A stretch of 64,000 nt of DNA, taken from assembly GCF_003244875.1 (NCBI RefSeq), contig NZ_LXXZ01000013.1, forward strand, positions 62,001 to 126,000. Direction: 5' to 3'. The notes beneath the pieces are model-generated. The model was not told the origin of the DNA. It ran no database searches and saw only the letters and a program-made list of their open reading frames with translations. The first letter of the stretch is position 1. Each line of letters opens with the position of its first letter. The translations under genes were made by a program, and so were the position numbers. Shown here piece after piece: positions 22,742 through 33,038 of this stretch. The stretch is from Stenotrophomonas sepilia (GTDB taxonomy: Bacteria; Pseudomonadota; Gammaproteobacteria; Xanthomonadales; Xanthomonadaceae).

Positions 22742-23745
22742 GGGTCGCTCATATCGAAAAGAAGTTGACCAAGGTCGATTGGATTCACAGCCGGGTTGGC
22801 GCCAACCGCCGCGTACGCCAACTTTGCTCGAAGCACCGTACCCGGTAGACCAGCCAGATCCTCAACAATCTGACCATCGGAGAACGGTCTCTCGTGCAAC
22901 GGCACGAAGACGCCCGGCAGTGAACCGCGAATGATCCCTGCCCCTTCTACTACGAGTGCCCGTTCGAACATCAGTCCACCGGACACAGGATCAGGAAACG
23001 CAACTCCCGCACCCCCGAGCGAACTGCGAGCGCTGCTGGCTGCCGAGGTGGCGAGCGCCAAGGCAGCGGGCACCGCCGAGCCCTCCTGGGTATACGAGCG
23101 CACCAGTGTCCCTACGGCCCTGGACGGCATGACACTCGAGTCGTTCCATCGACCTGCAGGCGCGGTAAACCCTGGGATGGCCGAAGACGTGTAAGCGTCG
23201 AAGCCGTTATCCATAATCATGAAGCGACTGGCGTCCCCGTCGCGATGGGAATTGATATCGCCCGCAAAGCAGGGAGTGATCGCGACCCCATCGTATCCAG
23301 CGCTTGCAACAGGAATGGGCGAAGCGAAGAAATAGAACGCCGTATCCGTGGCGATGATTTCCCAAGGCCGAATCGCGCTCGATGCGCTGTCTGACTTTAC
23401 CCAGACCCTTCCGCCACTCGATTGCGCGGCGGTGGGAGCGAGGCCTGTCCCCACATCGATACTGGTCATCGTCTCGTAGGCCCGGACCCTCGCCACGCGA
23501 GGGTCAGCACCTGAATCATCAATCCGCAGATACACGCCGGAGCCCGTCTCGGCGCTGCCACGGTATGCGCGCTTATTGGTGCCCGAGAACTGTACTGCCC
23601 AGCCCGCCCCTGCTTTCGCTGCAGCACCTACACCGTATCCGTTGACCAGGACCGCGTCGAGCAATGCCACCAGACTCCCAGACTGACCGGTAAGCTGAGG
23701 GGCGCCTGGATCGCTGTGACGATAAACATTGGCGACAGAAGTCAT
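22735..23745 (-). CDS. Tail-tip protein
   Basis: 336 residues from the ATG that overlaps the upstream stop (ATGA); a longer frame upstream is not needed. Repetitive beta-rich sequence with SVANVYRHSDPGAPQLTGQSG near the start and SGGLMFERALVVEGAGIIRG near the end. Position suggests a structural role at the tail tip. Confidence 0.7.
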   Translation of the reverse strand: MTSVANVYRHSDPGAPQLTGQSGSLVALLDAVLVNGYGVGAAAKAGAGWAVQFSGTNKRAYRGSAETGSGVYLRIDDSGADPRVARVRAYETMTSIDVGTGLAPTAAQSSGGRVWVKSDSASSAIRPWEIIATDTAFYFFASPIPVASAGYDGVAITPCFAGDINSHRDGDASRFMIMDNGFDAYTSSAIPGFTAPAGRWNDSSVMPSRAVGTLVRSYTQEGSAVPAALALATSAASSARSSLGGAGVAFPDPVSGGLMFERALVVEGAGIIRGSLPGVFVPLHERPFSDGQIVEDLAGLPGTVLRAKLAYAAVGANPAVNPIDLGQLLFDMSDPW

Positions 23746-26700
23746 TGGGCCACCCCCGCCACGTTGCCAATGACAAGGAATCGGGTGGAATCTCTGGCCC
23801 CTTCTGGCGTTCCTTGAAGGGTCGTGCGGATCATCCACACGGGTGCGAGGCCGCCGACCGTGTTGAAGCGCACCACATTGTTAGTGGACCAGCCGCCGCC
23901 CCACCCGTCCTTCCGCATCCGGAAGTACGGCTGCCCCGTGCGCGGGTTCAGCGGCGCAAGATCTGAAGTCGTGTTCCCCGTGCCGATAACGCCAACCGTC
24001 TCACCAATCAGTTCAAACTGTGTCGCGGAAGTGAACCTTACAGCCCAGCGCTCGGTAATTGCATCGGCGTTGGTCACCACCAGCGGGTAGTCGGTGTCGT
24101 TGTAAGTGCCAGGCGCGACGCTCCCAGAGGGGATATCTGCCCAGACATTGGACCAGGCCGCCTGATCAAAGAGGTTCACTACCCTCGCCTGTAGATCCAG
24201 CGAGCCATTGGCTTCGCCCAATCGCAGCGCGGTGCTGATCATCGCCTCGCCTGCCGGGAAGTCGTGGCTCAGGCCAGTGTTGATCTCGATCTCACCAGTG
24301 ATCTGCGGTTGCACCACCAGCCGCCGATCCTCAACACGCTCGCTGATGGTGATCGGCAGGGTGTAGGCGGAGAGGTTCAGCGGATCACTGAACTTGAGCG
24401 TTCCCACATCCAGATCAGCCTCAAACCATGCCGCATCCACCGGTGCACCAAGCGCGTCGCGCACCTCAATTGCAGCCACCCGCCCCCGGCCAAAGGAAAC
24501 TGTCTGATTCGCCTGCGGCGAGGCCACCACATGCTTTGCGGTGTGATGAACGAGCACCGTCTGTCCTGGCTTAAAAGCCGGTGCGCGCCCATCGCTCGGC
24601 AGGCGCACGGAGGATAGGCCGATCACGACCTCGGAGAGCGGGATCGAGCGATACACCACCGCCCCCATGTGGATGGACCCCGCTTGTACCAGCGTCGGTC
24701 GCCAGATCCGGTCACCCTCGACAAGATCCGGATCAAACCAGGGCTGCCCCTCATTCCCGGCTACCGGTACCAGCTCGCCGAACTGCACTTTCGCTACGCC
24801 ACTCTCCCAATCCACAGACCCACGGATCTGCGCGCCGGAGATGGCCCCATTGATGTCGGCCGTTGCCGTGAGCATCTCACCATCCAGGCGGTTGGCTCGC
24901 AGCGTGAACATGCCCGGCCGCAGTGGCGAGCCCGGTGCGCGGAAAAAGCTGTTGGCGACGCCGGGGTCACCAATCCGCGTCAGCAACGACTGGATCTGCA
25001 CGTTGTTGGTTCCGCCGGCCAACCACTCGGTCAGGCTCACCACTCCAGCTGTGTAGTCGACCGTCCCGGCATAAACACCCGCCCCGGTCATGGGGTCGAC
25101 GCTGTGGTACAAACCGCCGCTGCGGTCCACGTAGGTGCGGCCACGGAAGCTGAACCTCACGCTGCCAGGCACGATGCTGTCGCTGATGGTCGGCGTCAGC
25201 TGCAGGGAAACCGGCGGAAGCTGCAGAGATTCTTCAGCCGCTTCCGAGCCGGCGCCCGCCAGCGTCCATCCGACCGAGATCAACGTGCCAGCAGAGAACT
25301 GTGCAAGCACGTCCACGCGGCCATAACCCACCACCTTCAAACGCCCCGAGCGAAGTTCGTACTGCGGGTAGGACACCTGGCGAATCATGAACTTGCCGGC
25401 CTGGAGCGTAACCGCGCCGGTGCTGTAATTGATGGCCCCTAGCGCGGTGGTAGCAGCCGTGTCGCCTACCGAGACAGCCACCAGGTTGCCGTTACCGTCA
25501 TCCTTCGCGATGACGCGCATTGGCTGCGGCGCGGAAGCCAGGTCATAGGCATCCCGCATCACGGTAACAACCCAGTCAAGCATTACCGAGCCTGGCTTGA
25601 CAGGACCCTGCGGCAGGCTGAACGAAACCAAGCCGTTTCCATCAGGAACCGGCTGCGGCGCGGCATGAAGCGGCTCACCCCAGTCGTAACTCACCGCCAC
25701 CACGCTGTTGGCGTCTGGCAGCGTCTCCAGCTGCAGGAGGCACTCGCCAGTTGCGTAGGTGATCGAACCGCGAAGCTCCGACCCGACGAGCAGGCCACCG
25801 ACGCCGTTGTCGACCAAGCTTACACTGGCGCCCCCTACCCGGACCGTGAGGCGTACAGTGCCCGGGATCGCACCTGCGTGCTCCAGCAGGAACCGCAGTG
25901 CAGGCGGCTTGATGTTGGTGTCACCGGCACGGGCCTCGGCAATGATCGGCGTGCCCCAGGCAGTGATGATGCTGCTGTCCAGGTCGGGCAAAGCGCCGGC
26001 CGTCAGCACCAACGACCCGGACATGTAATTGATGGTTCCACTGCCCTGCCCAGGCTTGCCGACGAGCTGGCCGCGGCCATTGTCGGTCAGGCGATACCAC
26101 CGTCCGAGCGCACGGTAATCCACCACGACAGTGCCCGGCGCCGGCAGCGGCTCCAACTGGGCCAACCAGACCATACCCTGGTTGTTCTGGGTGACCGCAA
26201 TCTCATCGGTGAAGCCCTGCATTGGGATGGTGCCGGCAGGAGTTGCGGTGATACTAACGCTGGTGCTCCCAACGCCGGTGGCGTGAACAATTGATACGGC
26301 GCCAGCCTGATAGTCGACGGTGCCCGACCAGGGTGTCAGCGCCGCAGAGGCCAGGCCGCCGGTGCCGTCATCCGTCAGCTCGATACTGCCCACCAGCACC
26401 TTCACGCTGCCGACGGCCATGCCCGTCCCGAGGAAGCGAGTGACCGCAACTCCCGCCGCGAAAGTGCTACTGAAGCTCAGCGCCAGGCTATTGGCCGGCC
26501 CCGAAGGAACGTGACTCAGCGTTCCCATGCCAGCGAGAACATCGCTCACGGCGGTCTCTGCGGTCGAGGTAGGAACAATCGGGACGTAAGGCGAATCGAT
26601 CTGCACAGACAGGTCGCCGGGCTTCCCCGCCGCCGTAAGCCGCTTCACGCTGTGGTAGCTGGTGGCATCGACTACATTGGTCTCGTAGATGCGGGTGCCG

Positions 26701-27347
26701 GGCTTCGTTGCGGTGTACCGGATTACCTCCTGGCCGTAGAAGTTGAGCAGCAACGCGTTGACCAGCTCGATCACCAGCACATCGCGCTCGAACGCGCCCT
26801 GGTCATCGGTAAACGTCCGGGTCGTACGGGAAAGCACGGTCTTCACCCTGACGTACTGCTCCCCCGGGTCGCGGCCCGATGCCGCCAGCGTCAGCAGGCT
26901 CAGATTGTCGTTGATGTCCGGGCTCGGTGCGTCCTTGGTGGTGTAGACCTGAATGGTCATCTGGCCGCTGAAGTGGTCACCCAGCAGGATGAACCGCGAT
27001 TCGGTACCACGTGTGATGTAGCTCTCCACGCGATTCTTGGCGTCCAGGCGCACGTCGCTGTAGGAACCGGTGGCGAACATGGTCACCGTCACTCGCGGAT
27101 CGGACGGTGGGTCGATTAGCACCGCGATCGCATCTTTCAGAACATCAGGTCCCGGGGTGTCCACGTGCACGAACATCTTGCGGAGCGTGGAGCGGCCGGT
27201 GGTCCGCTCTTCATCACCGATGTCGGGGAAGAGGTTGTTCATCGCTCCATCGACAATCTCGGCCTGGACCATGCGTCCACCGCCATCAGGGTTGTCGGTG
27301 AGGCGCTGCGATTGGCGCATCTTGATATCGGTTGCAAGAATCGTCAT
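23742..27347 (-). CDS. Large modular tail-tip protein
   Basis: 1201 residues. After a start rich in phage-structural character, the chain carries at least six related units with the core G-[ST]-[IV]-x-[YW]-x-[AS]-G (GTVDYQAGAVS, GTINYMSGSLV, GSITYATGECL, GAINYSTGAVT, GTVDYTAGVVS, GSVDWESGVAK), spaced roughly 70-120 residues apart. They look like beta-sandwich modules. The protein probably forms the central tail fibre or hub. It is followed by a coupled tail protein. Confidence 0.75.
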   Translation of the reverse strand: MTILATDIKMRQSQRLTDNPDGGGRMVQAEIVDGAMNNLFPDIGDEERTTGRSTLRKMFVHVDTPGPDVLKDAIAVLIDPPSDPRVTVTMFATGSYSDVRLDAKNRVESYITRGTESRFILLGDHFSGQMTIQVYTTKDAPSPDINDNLSLLTLAASGRDPGEQYVRVKTVLSRTTRTFTDDQGAFERDVLVIELVNALLLNFYGQEVIRYTATKPGTRIYETNVVDATSYHSVKRLTAAGKPGDLSVQIDSPYVPIVPTSTAETAVSDVLAGMGTLSHVPSGPANSLALSFSSTFAAGVAVTRFLGTGMAVGSVKVLVGSIELTDDGTGGLASAALTPWSGTVDYQAGAVSIVHATGVGSTSVSITATPAGTIPMQGFTDEIAVTQNNQGMVWLAQLEPLPAPGTVVVDYRALGRWYRLTDNGRGQLVGKPGQGSGTINYMSGSLVLTAGALPDLDSSIITAWGTPIIAEARAGDTNIKPPALRFLLEHAGAIPGTVRLTVRVGGASVSLVDNGVGGLLVGSELRGSITYATGECLLQLETLPDANSVVAVSYDWGEPLHAAPQPVPDGNGLVSFSLPQGPVKPGSVMLDWVVTVMRDAYDLASAPQPMRVIAKDDGNGNLVAVSVGDTAATTALGAINYSTGAVTLQAGKFMIRQVSYPQYELRSGRLKVVGYGRVDVLAQFSAGTLISVGWTLAGAGSEAAEESLQLPPVSLQLTPTISDSIVPGSVRFSFRGRTYVDRSGGLYHSVDPMTGAGVYAGTVDYTAGVVSLTEWLAGGTNNVQIQSLLTRIGDPGVANSFFRAPGSPLRPGMFTLRANRLDGEMLTATADINGAISGAQIRGSVDWESGVAKVQFGELVPVAGNEGQPWFDPDLVEGDRIWRPTLVQAGSIHMGAVVYRSIPLSEVVIGLSSVRLPSDGRAPAFKPGQTVLVHHTAKHVVASPQANQTVSFGRGRVAAIEVRDALGAPVDAAWFEADLDVGTLKFSDPLNLSAYTLPITISERVEDRRLVVQPQITGEIEINTGLSHDFPAGEAMISTALRLGEANGSLDLQARVVNLFDQAAWSNVWADIPSGSVAPGTYNDTDYPLVVTNADAITERWAVRFTSATQFELIGETVGVIGTGNTTSDLAPLNPRTGQPYFRMRKDGWGGGWSTNNVVRFNTVGGLAPVWMIRTTLQGTPEGARDSTRFLVIGNVAGVAQ

Positions 27348-27350
27348 TGG

Positions 27351-27767
27351 TCAGACCGTCATAAGGCGAAGGGTGATGGAGAAGTAGTCGGCATCAATGG
27401 CAGGAGTGGCGAAGCGCAGCGGCTGGGCATCCAGCGCAGACCCATCCGTGCGCATCCACCGCACCTGGAACGTGCGCTCGCCGCCGTTGTGGGCCGGCAG
27501 GATCAGGTGCATCGGCGCTACCTCGAGCTGCTCGGTCAGGGACTGCAGCTGGCGCAGCACGTCTAGCTGGATGGGGGCGACGTATGCCTGTCCATCGCGG
27601 GTGGTCTGTAGTGTGATCGGGCGGCCTGCCTGTCGCGCAGACTCCTGGACGATCTGCGCCCCGCTCAAGCTGTGGCGAACCTGCTGCCCGACACGCCAAG
27701 CAGTGAATTCGTCCGTCCATTGCAGATCTGCCGGAAGCTCGACCCCGGCGAGGACGACCCGGCTCAT
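27351..27767 (-). CDS. Tail protein downstream of tape measure
   Basis: 138 residues. LPADLQWTDEFTAWRVGQQV at the start and a beta-rich end (DADYFSITLRLMTV). It starts with a 4-base overlap on the tape-measure stop and is the position of a distal tail protein in siphoviruses. The family is not recognised. Confidence 0.65.
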   Translation of the reverse strand: MSRVVLAGVELPADLQWTDEFTAWRVGQQVRHSLSGAQIVQESARQAGRPITLQTTRDGQAYVAPIQLDVLRQLQSLTEQLEVAPMHLILPAHNGGERTFQVRWMRTDGSALDAQPLRFATPAIDADYFSITLRLMTV

Positions 27768-30700
27768 CGCGGCCCCCGGATCGATACCGCGCGGCTTCGC
27801 TCAATCTTCCGCAGCACGATGGGGGCGACCAGCCCTGCGATGCGCTCGGCCTGTTGGATTTCTGCAGCAGTTGCACCAGCCACCACTTCTTTGCTGGGAG
27901 CCTTCCAGTCAATCGTGAGAACCTGCTCTTTCGTATCGCCAGCCTGGATCCGTGAAGCGTCGGCCCTGGCTTGCGCCTCAGCCTCGGCCAAGGCTGCCTT
28001 GCGGCGCTCTTCGGCTGCCTGTTTTGCCGCACGCTCCTTCTCCAATCGTTTGGCCTCGATTTGGTTTTCGAGCTGAACGATGGCGTCAAGCTCACCAGCG
28101 CCAACCAGGTCGAAGCGCTCGGCAAGCTCCTGCCGCTTTCCGGAGATCTCGTCCATGCCGTCCAGCAGCTTCTTCTGTTCCTCCGTGTACTTCGCTAGGT
28201 CCTGACGCTGTCGGTAGAGAGAATTCCAGATGTTCGCGAACTGCTGCAGGCTGTTCGGCCCGCTCATTTGATCCAGCAGTTCTCGGGTCTTGTCGGAGAT
28301 TTCTCCCATGTTGAGGGAGAATCCGCGGGCGGCTGAGGATGCGTTACCGAGGTTGTCGCCGGCCGCAGCGGCGCCGGCAGCCACTCGCTCCACGCCACTA
28401 CCCGCCTCATCAGACGCTTGCTTGACCTCTTTCAGGGCACCCGTGACCTTCTGCGCGCCCTGCTCCACGCGCCCCATAGCCGACTCGCCCTTCGTGCCGA
28501 GTTCGCCCAATGCGTCACCCGTCTCGTAGATGGCGCCCTGCACATCCAGTTGCGACTGCACCTGGTTCCGGCGCCATGCATCACTGTCGGCCACAGCAGC
28601 CTTGGCGGTATCGGCATACGCTCTGAACGCACGGCGCACGTCCTCGACAGACGCTTTGCCACTGGCAGCGCCCTTGCGGATGGTCTCGAACGCCTCCCAA
28701 GCCGAGTCACGCGCGGCGTTCAACGACTGCTGCGACTGGATGCCAAGACGTTGGAATTCATCGGTGAGTGGGTTCAGCCCCGCCTCGATCTCTCGAAGCC
28801 GGGCACGCAGTGCGGCGGCGGCACGGGCCGCCGAATCGAAGCCGACCCGCCCCTGCTCGCCAGCCGCTTGCAGTAGATTGCCGAGAGTGCGCGCCTCGTC
28901 CAGCGTGGCGACGTTGCCCAGCGCTGCCTTGAAGGCAGTCTCGATCTGGGCGCTGGTCGCCACTGCGTTCTCTGTGATTGCCCCGAAAGCGGCGATCGCA
29001 TCACGGCCAGCTTGGGTGAAGCTGACCCCAAGCTGGCCCGAGGCCACGCCCAGCTTGGTCATCGCGGCAAGCAGGGTGGTTTGCAGCACCGCCGCTACGT
29101 TCACTGCCGCCTGCGGCAGCGAGTTGAATGCCGCTTGCGTCGCACCTTGGAACCGGGCGAGCTCTTCACCCGACAGCTGCTGCAGCGTCGCGAGGAGGCC
29201 ATCACGCACGTTTCGCTCGGCCGCGGCACCTTGAGTGGCAATGAAGCCCAGCGCTTCGCCTACCGAGCCGAGGCTGGCTGTATCGGCGAAGTTGAGTCCT
29301 GAGAACATCTTGCGGATCGACTCCGCTGCCAGCTTTGCGTTGCCATCAATTCCGTTGAGCTGCGCCACAACCTGCTGGGCCGCACCGCCAATTCCATTTG
29401 CGAGCGCATCAGCAGCGGTCTTCACACCAGTCCGCAGGGAGGCGAAGCCCGTGGAGACATCCAGCAGCCGCTGCGTGACCTGACCGAGCTGCTGCAGTTG
29501 CTCTGCCGTTGCGACGCCGGCCTTCTGCTGCATCAGCAGGAATCCTTCCTGCGCAGTGAGGTACTGCTCCAGGCCCGACAGCCGCTTCTCGTAGGCCTGC
29601 CGCTCGGCCTCACCGAGCTTGGCAACTTCCTCGGCCGACTTGATGACCACGTCACGGTATGCAACGAAGGACACCGCCTGCTGACGAAGTTGCAGCGCGG
29701 AGTCGCGCACCTGGCTGATATAGACCCGCTGCGCTTCACCAGCGCGCTTCAGCGCCGGGTCGTGCTGCTTCCAGATATCCTGCGCCACGGTCTTGAGGAC
29801 ATCCAGACCACCTATCGCCGCTTCCAATCCCAGCACGGCCACCGTGATGGGTACTACCTTCGGCATGCCCCGCAGCAACGCGCCGAACCGACCGATACCC
29901 CGACTGCCGCTTGCGACCGCTGCATTGTTGGCAATCTGCGCGTTCGTGGTCGCGATCAACGCCGCGCGCCATGCGTTCAGCTGGAGCAATGCCCCCACGA
30001 TCTTGAACTGCGCATACGCAGCAGCCATCAGGCCAATCACACGAGCATGGTCCACAACCCACTGCGTCGCGCCCTTCACCGCCTCTGCCGTGGTGATGAT
30101 GGCCTGGGCGGTCCGCTTGGCCCAGCGGGACAGGCTGCCATCGGCCGCCAGTCGATCCAGCGTGGTCAACAGGGTGGTGAGCTGTTCCTTGAAGTAGGTC
30201 AGCACGCCTTGGTCGGCGACTTCCTGTTTCCAGTCCTTGAAGCGATCGGTGGCCGTCTTCCACAGGCCGGCGATGGTGCCCACCTTCGCGGCGGCGGCAG
30301 CGCCGCCATAGGATTCGGCCAGCAGGTCGAGGATGATGGCCTGCGCCTTTGCCACCTGCCCGGTAGCTTCCAAGCTCTTGATCAGCGACTTCTGGCTGTC
30401 ATCCAGCGTGAAGCCCTGCTTGCTCAGGCTCTCCATTGCCTTCGACGGCGTCTGCAGCGCCTTGCCAACGACCTCGGCAGACTGCTCCAGCGACATGCCC
30501 AGCCGCTGGGCCTGGTCGATGGTGATCTGCATCGCCGCCGGGAACTGCTCGCCCACGATGTTGGTGTACGACAGCAGGCGGACCTGGGCGGCGCTGATCT
30601 GCCCATCATCGAACAGCCCACTCTGCAGCTGCTGGCGCATGGCGGCCAAGCTCTGCGCTGTGAACTCGCTGGTGCGACCCGTGGCGTGCAAGGCCGCTTC

Positions 30701-31510
30701 CAGCTGAGCCAGTTCCTGCTCAGCGTCGCTGCCCTCCTTCACGATGGCCTTGATGCCGTCAACCACTCGGTTCAGGCCGACGAACGCGATCGCACCAGCG
30801 GCGACTGCCTTGAGTCTGCCGAACCAGCTGACAGTGCTCTCCGTGGCGTCCGCCAGGTCGCCGCTGCCGGCGGCGGCATCAGCGGCGCGCTCCTGGTACT
30901 CGGCCAAGGACTTTGCCGCTGCTTTGCTGGTAGTGGCCTGCCTGCGGAAGGCAGCCTCTGCCTCATCGATCTGCTGCTTGCGCCGACGCCCCGCTTCAGC
31001 CTCTGCTGCGGCAGCCCGGGCCTGCTCAGTGAGCGCTGCCGCGCTGCGGGTCGCCTCGATACGCAGGCGCTGCTGATGATCGGCCAGGTTCGCGGTGTTG
31101 ATGCCGAGCGAAGAAAGCTCGTCGTCGGCTTTGCCTACGGCGTCCCATTGCTCGTTGAGCGCCTTTTTCAGGCGCTCGCCCTCCTTACGTAGATCGCGCT
31201 GGGCTGCCAGCACCTCGCGGGACGGCTTCTCCATCTCCCCGATGCCGAGGCTGAGCGCCAGCGCGGCCTTCTGATTGTCATCAAACTGCCTTTCCAGCTC
31301 TGCGAGATCGGCCAGCATGCCGTCGAAGGCATCCGCTTTGGCCGCTGCCTCGTTCAGCCCAGTGAGAGAGTCGAGCAGCTTCGTCGCCTTGCCAGCGGTC
31401 TCGACCGAGACATCCCCCAGATCGCCAAACGCCGCGCGCAGTTCATCCACGCCCTCGCGGCCCTGCGTTTCGATGACGACCCGAATTGCTTCTTCCAGCC
31501 GATCAGCCAT
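27764..31510 (-). CDS. Tape measure protein
   Basis: 1248 residues, the longest gene of the tail operon, largely helical with long coiled-coil stretches (EAEAGRRRKQQIDEAEAAFRR and similar) and a hydrophobic central part around residues 480-580 (AQFKIVGALLQLNAWRAALI). This is the standard composition of proteins that set tail length; at about 1.5 Å per residue it predicts a tail near 185 nm. Confidence 0.93.
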   Translation of the reverse strand: MADRLEEAIRVVIETQGREGVDELRAAFGDLGDVSVETAGKATKLLDSLTGLNEAAAKADAFDGMLADLAELERQFDDNQKAALALSLGIGEMEKPSREVLAAQRDLRKEGERLKKALNEQWDAVGKADDELSSLGINTANLADHQQRLRIEATRSAAALTEQARAAAAEAEAGRRRKQQIDEAEAAFRRQATTSKAAAKSLAEYQERAADAAAGSGDLADATESTVSWFGRLKAVAAGAIAFVGLNRVVDGIKAIVKEGSDAEQELAQLEAALHATGRTSEFTAQSLAAMRQQLQSGLFDDGQISAAQVRLLSYTNIVGEQFPAAMQITIDQAQRLGMSLEQSAEVVGKALQTPSKAMESLSKQGFTLDDSQKSLIKSLEATGQVAKAQAIILDLLAESYGGAAAAAKVGTIAGLWKTATDRFKDWKQEVADQGVLTYFKEQLTTLLTTLDRLAADGSLSRWAKRTAQAIITTAEAVKGATQWVVDHARVIGLMAAAYAQFKIVGALLQLNAWRAALIATTNAQIANNAAVASGSRGIGRFGALLRGMPKVVPITVAVLGLEAAIGGLDVLKTVAQDIWKQHDPALKRAGEAQRVYISQVRDSALQLRQQAVSFVAYRDVVIKSAEEVAKLGEAERQAYEKRLSGLEQYLTAQEGFLLMQQKAGVATAEQLQQLGQVTQRLLDVSTGFASLRTGVKTAADALANGIGGAAQQVVAQLNGIDGNAKLAAESIRKMFSGLNFADTASLGSVGEALGFIATQGAAAERNVRDGLLATLQQLSGEELARFQGATQAAFNSLPQAAVNVAAVLQTTLLAAMTKLGVASGQLGVSFTQAGRDAIAAFGAITENAVATSAQIETAFKAALGNVATLDEARTLGNLLQAAGEQGRVGFDSAARAAAALRARLREIEAGLNPLTDEFQRLGIQSQQSLNAARDSAWEAFETIRKGAASGKASVEDVRRAFRAYADTAKAAVADSDAWRRNQVQSQLDVQGAIYETGDALGELGTKGESAMGRVEQGAQKVTGALKEVKQASDEAGSGVERVAAGAAAAGDNLGNASSAARGFSLNMGEISDKTRELLDQMSGPNSLQQFANIWNSLYRQRQDLAKYTEEQKKLLDGMDEISGKRQELAERFDLVGAGELDAIVQLENQIEAKRLEKERAAKQAAEERRKAALAEAEAQARADASRIQAGDTKEQVLTIDWKAPSKEVVAGATAAEIQQAERIAGLVAPIVLRKIERSRAVSIRGPR

Positions 31511-32153
31511 TGGAGCTTCCGTTGACGCGCCACTGGCGGCGCAGTTCAGTCAGGTAGGTGGTGTGAAAGCGCTCGATCAGCCGGCGACGGGCCTCCAAGG
31601 CGCGGCTGTTGCCATCAGCACCCGAGAGCATCTCGAACGGGCTTGGCCCTCGGAGGATGCGAACGGGGCCACGGCCGTGGCGCTTTTGCTGCGCCCTATC
31701 CCAGGTGCGCACACGGATCGCCTTTCGGCCCTTGATCGTGGCGATGAAGGCACCGTCGTACGTCTTCGATTCGCCCACGCCAATGCCCGCCGTGGCACCT
31801 CGGGATTTGCGGCCAGCCCAGCGACCGCCGAACTCGATCAGCGAGATCTGCCGCGTGCTGGCCCAGATCGAAAGGAAGTCGTCTCTGCCACGCTTACCGG
31901 TGCTGTAGCCGCGCTCGCCCGTTTCCACGCGATACTTCCCGCGCAGCGCAGAGGCGCGGATGTTGTAAGAGGCACGGACCTCCTGCGCAGTAGCCGGCCC
32001 AGCCCGGCGCTGCAGACCAATGAACGCCCGCTGCACCGACAGGTCGTACCGATTCAGCACCTCGCCAGCCAGGTCGGTCAGGCCATGCAAGCCTTTTGCC
32101 CGCCGGCCGCTGGCGTAGTACTTGAGCAGGTTGTTACTGCGATTGGACGCCAC
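31503..32153 (-). CDS. Minor tail protein (GpZ-like)
   Basis: 216 residues, very basic. SNRSNNLLKYYASGRRAKGL at the start and FGGRWAGRKSRGATAGI in the middle fit the prophage minor tail Z family, which joins or completes the tail end. It overlaps the tape measure gene by 8 bases. The usual pair of frameshifted tail assembly chaperones is not visible between tail tube and tape measure. Confidence 0.65.
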   Translation of the reverse strand: MASNRSNNLLKYYASGRRAKGLHGLTDLAGEVLNRYDLSVQRAFIGLQRRAGPATAQEVRASYNIRASALRGKYRVETGERGYSTGKRGRDDFLSIWASTRQISLIEFGGRWAGRKSRGATAGIGVGESKTYDGAFIATIKGRKAIRVRTWDRAQQKRHGRGPVRILRGPSPFEMLSGADGNSRALEARRRLIERFHTTYLTELRRQWRVNGSSNG

Positions 32154-32224
32154 GGTGCCTTTCCTGTTTCAAACCGGGAGGGCGCCCTCCCGGCGCCCTC
32201 CCCTCGCTGCGGTCACCAGCACGC

Positions 32225-33025
32225 TCAGCCCGCCGACTGCGCTGCGATCTTGAAGGTGTAGAGATCGGTCTCGCCGGCCTGGAAGATGACCGGGCCGGTC
32301 AGGGTCACCTGGATCGGCTCGTCACTGAACCAGTCGACGTCACCATCGACGGTCAGGTCGACGTTGGGAATGGTCAGCAGGCCTTCGTCGCCACTGATGC
32401 GGTCCTGCATGTCGCCCAGGATCTGGAACGACTTGCTCGGGGTGGTGCCGCCGCTGATTGCGGTTTCCAGGTAGGCATCGAAGTTGTAGTCGGCCGTCAC
32501 AACATCACCGGCCTGCAGCGCGCCACCCTTCTTGGGGATCAACAGACCATGACGGGGTTCGAGGTCATAGTCGGTGCCCTTCACCAGGTCCACTGCGCCC
32601 TTCTTGAACGCCGGCGCCGGCGTTGCTTCGATGAAGTTGTGCGGCAGCTTCACGGGGGTATCCACGCTGCCAACAGTGACCGACACAGCGGTGGCCGAGC
32701 CGGCTGCCACAGTGGTGTTGACTAGGGTGCCGTACAGCATGCGAGCCAGGAAGGCCGTCGGCACTTCCAGCGCGGTAATCGAGACGTTGGTGACGCCCGG
32801 ATTCGAATCCTTGTGGATGATCTGCTGATAGCGAGCATCGCGGCGCTTGCTCTTGATCTCCACCGAATCGCCGGCTTCGTAGCTGAAGGTCAGCGAGGAC
32901 TGCTCCAGGGGCTGGTTACCGAACTTATCGGCGGGCTCGGGAATGACGGGGACGCGAACGCCCTCGGAGCCGTGCTCCCAGAAGCGCAGGTCACCTGCGA
33001 ATTTACGGACTTTGGGCTGTGCCAT
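32225..33025 (-). CDS. Major tail tube protein
   Basis: 266 residues from the inner ATG (MAQPKVRKF). Segments such as RVPVIPEPADKFGNQPLEQS, YDLEPRHGLLIPKKGG and VTADYNFDAYL have the look of siphovirus tube proteins, and VTLTGPVIFQAGETDLYTFK matches the typical C-terminal beta-domain. It follows the tail terminator and precedes the minor tail gene. Confidence 0.8.
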   Translation of the reverse strand: MAQPKVRKFAGDLRFWEHGSEGVRVPVIPEPADKFGNQPLEQSSLTFSYEAGDSVEIKSKRRDARYQQIIHKDSNPGVTNVSITALEVPTAFLARMLYGTLVNTTVAAGSATAVSVTVGSVDTPVKLPHNFIEATPAPAFKKGAVDLVKGTDYDLEPRHGLLIPKKGGALQAGDVVTADYNFDAYLETAISGGTTPSKSFQILGDMQDRISGDEGLLTIPNVDLTVDGDVDWFSDEPIQVTLTGPVIFQAGETDLYTFKIAAQSAG

Positions 33026-33038
33026 GGTTCTGGTTCCT

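Noticed and set aside
29498-31192. 564-codon plus-strand frame over the tape measure gene
   Set aside because: This is a shadow of the tape measure protein; the composition (Gln, Leu and His rich) and lack of a start signal argue against it.
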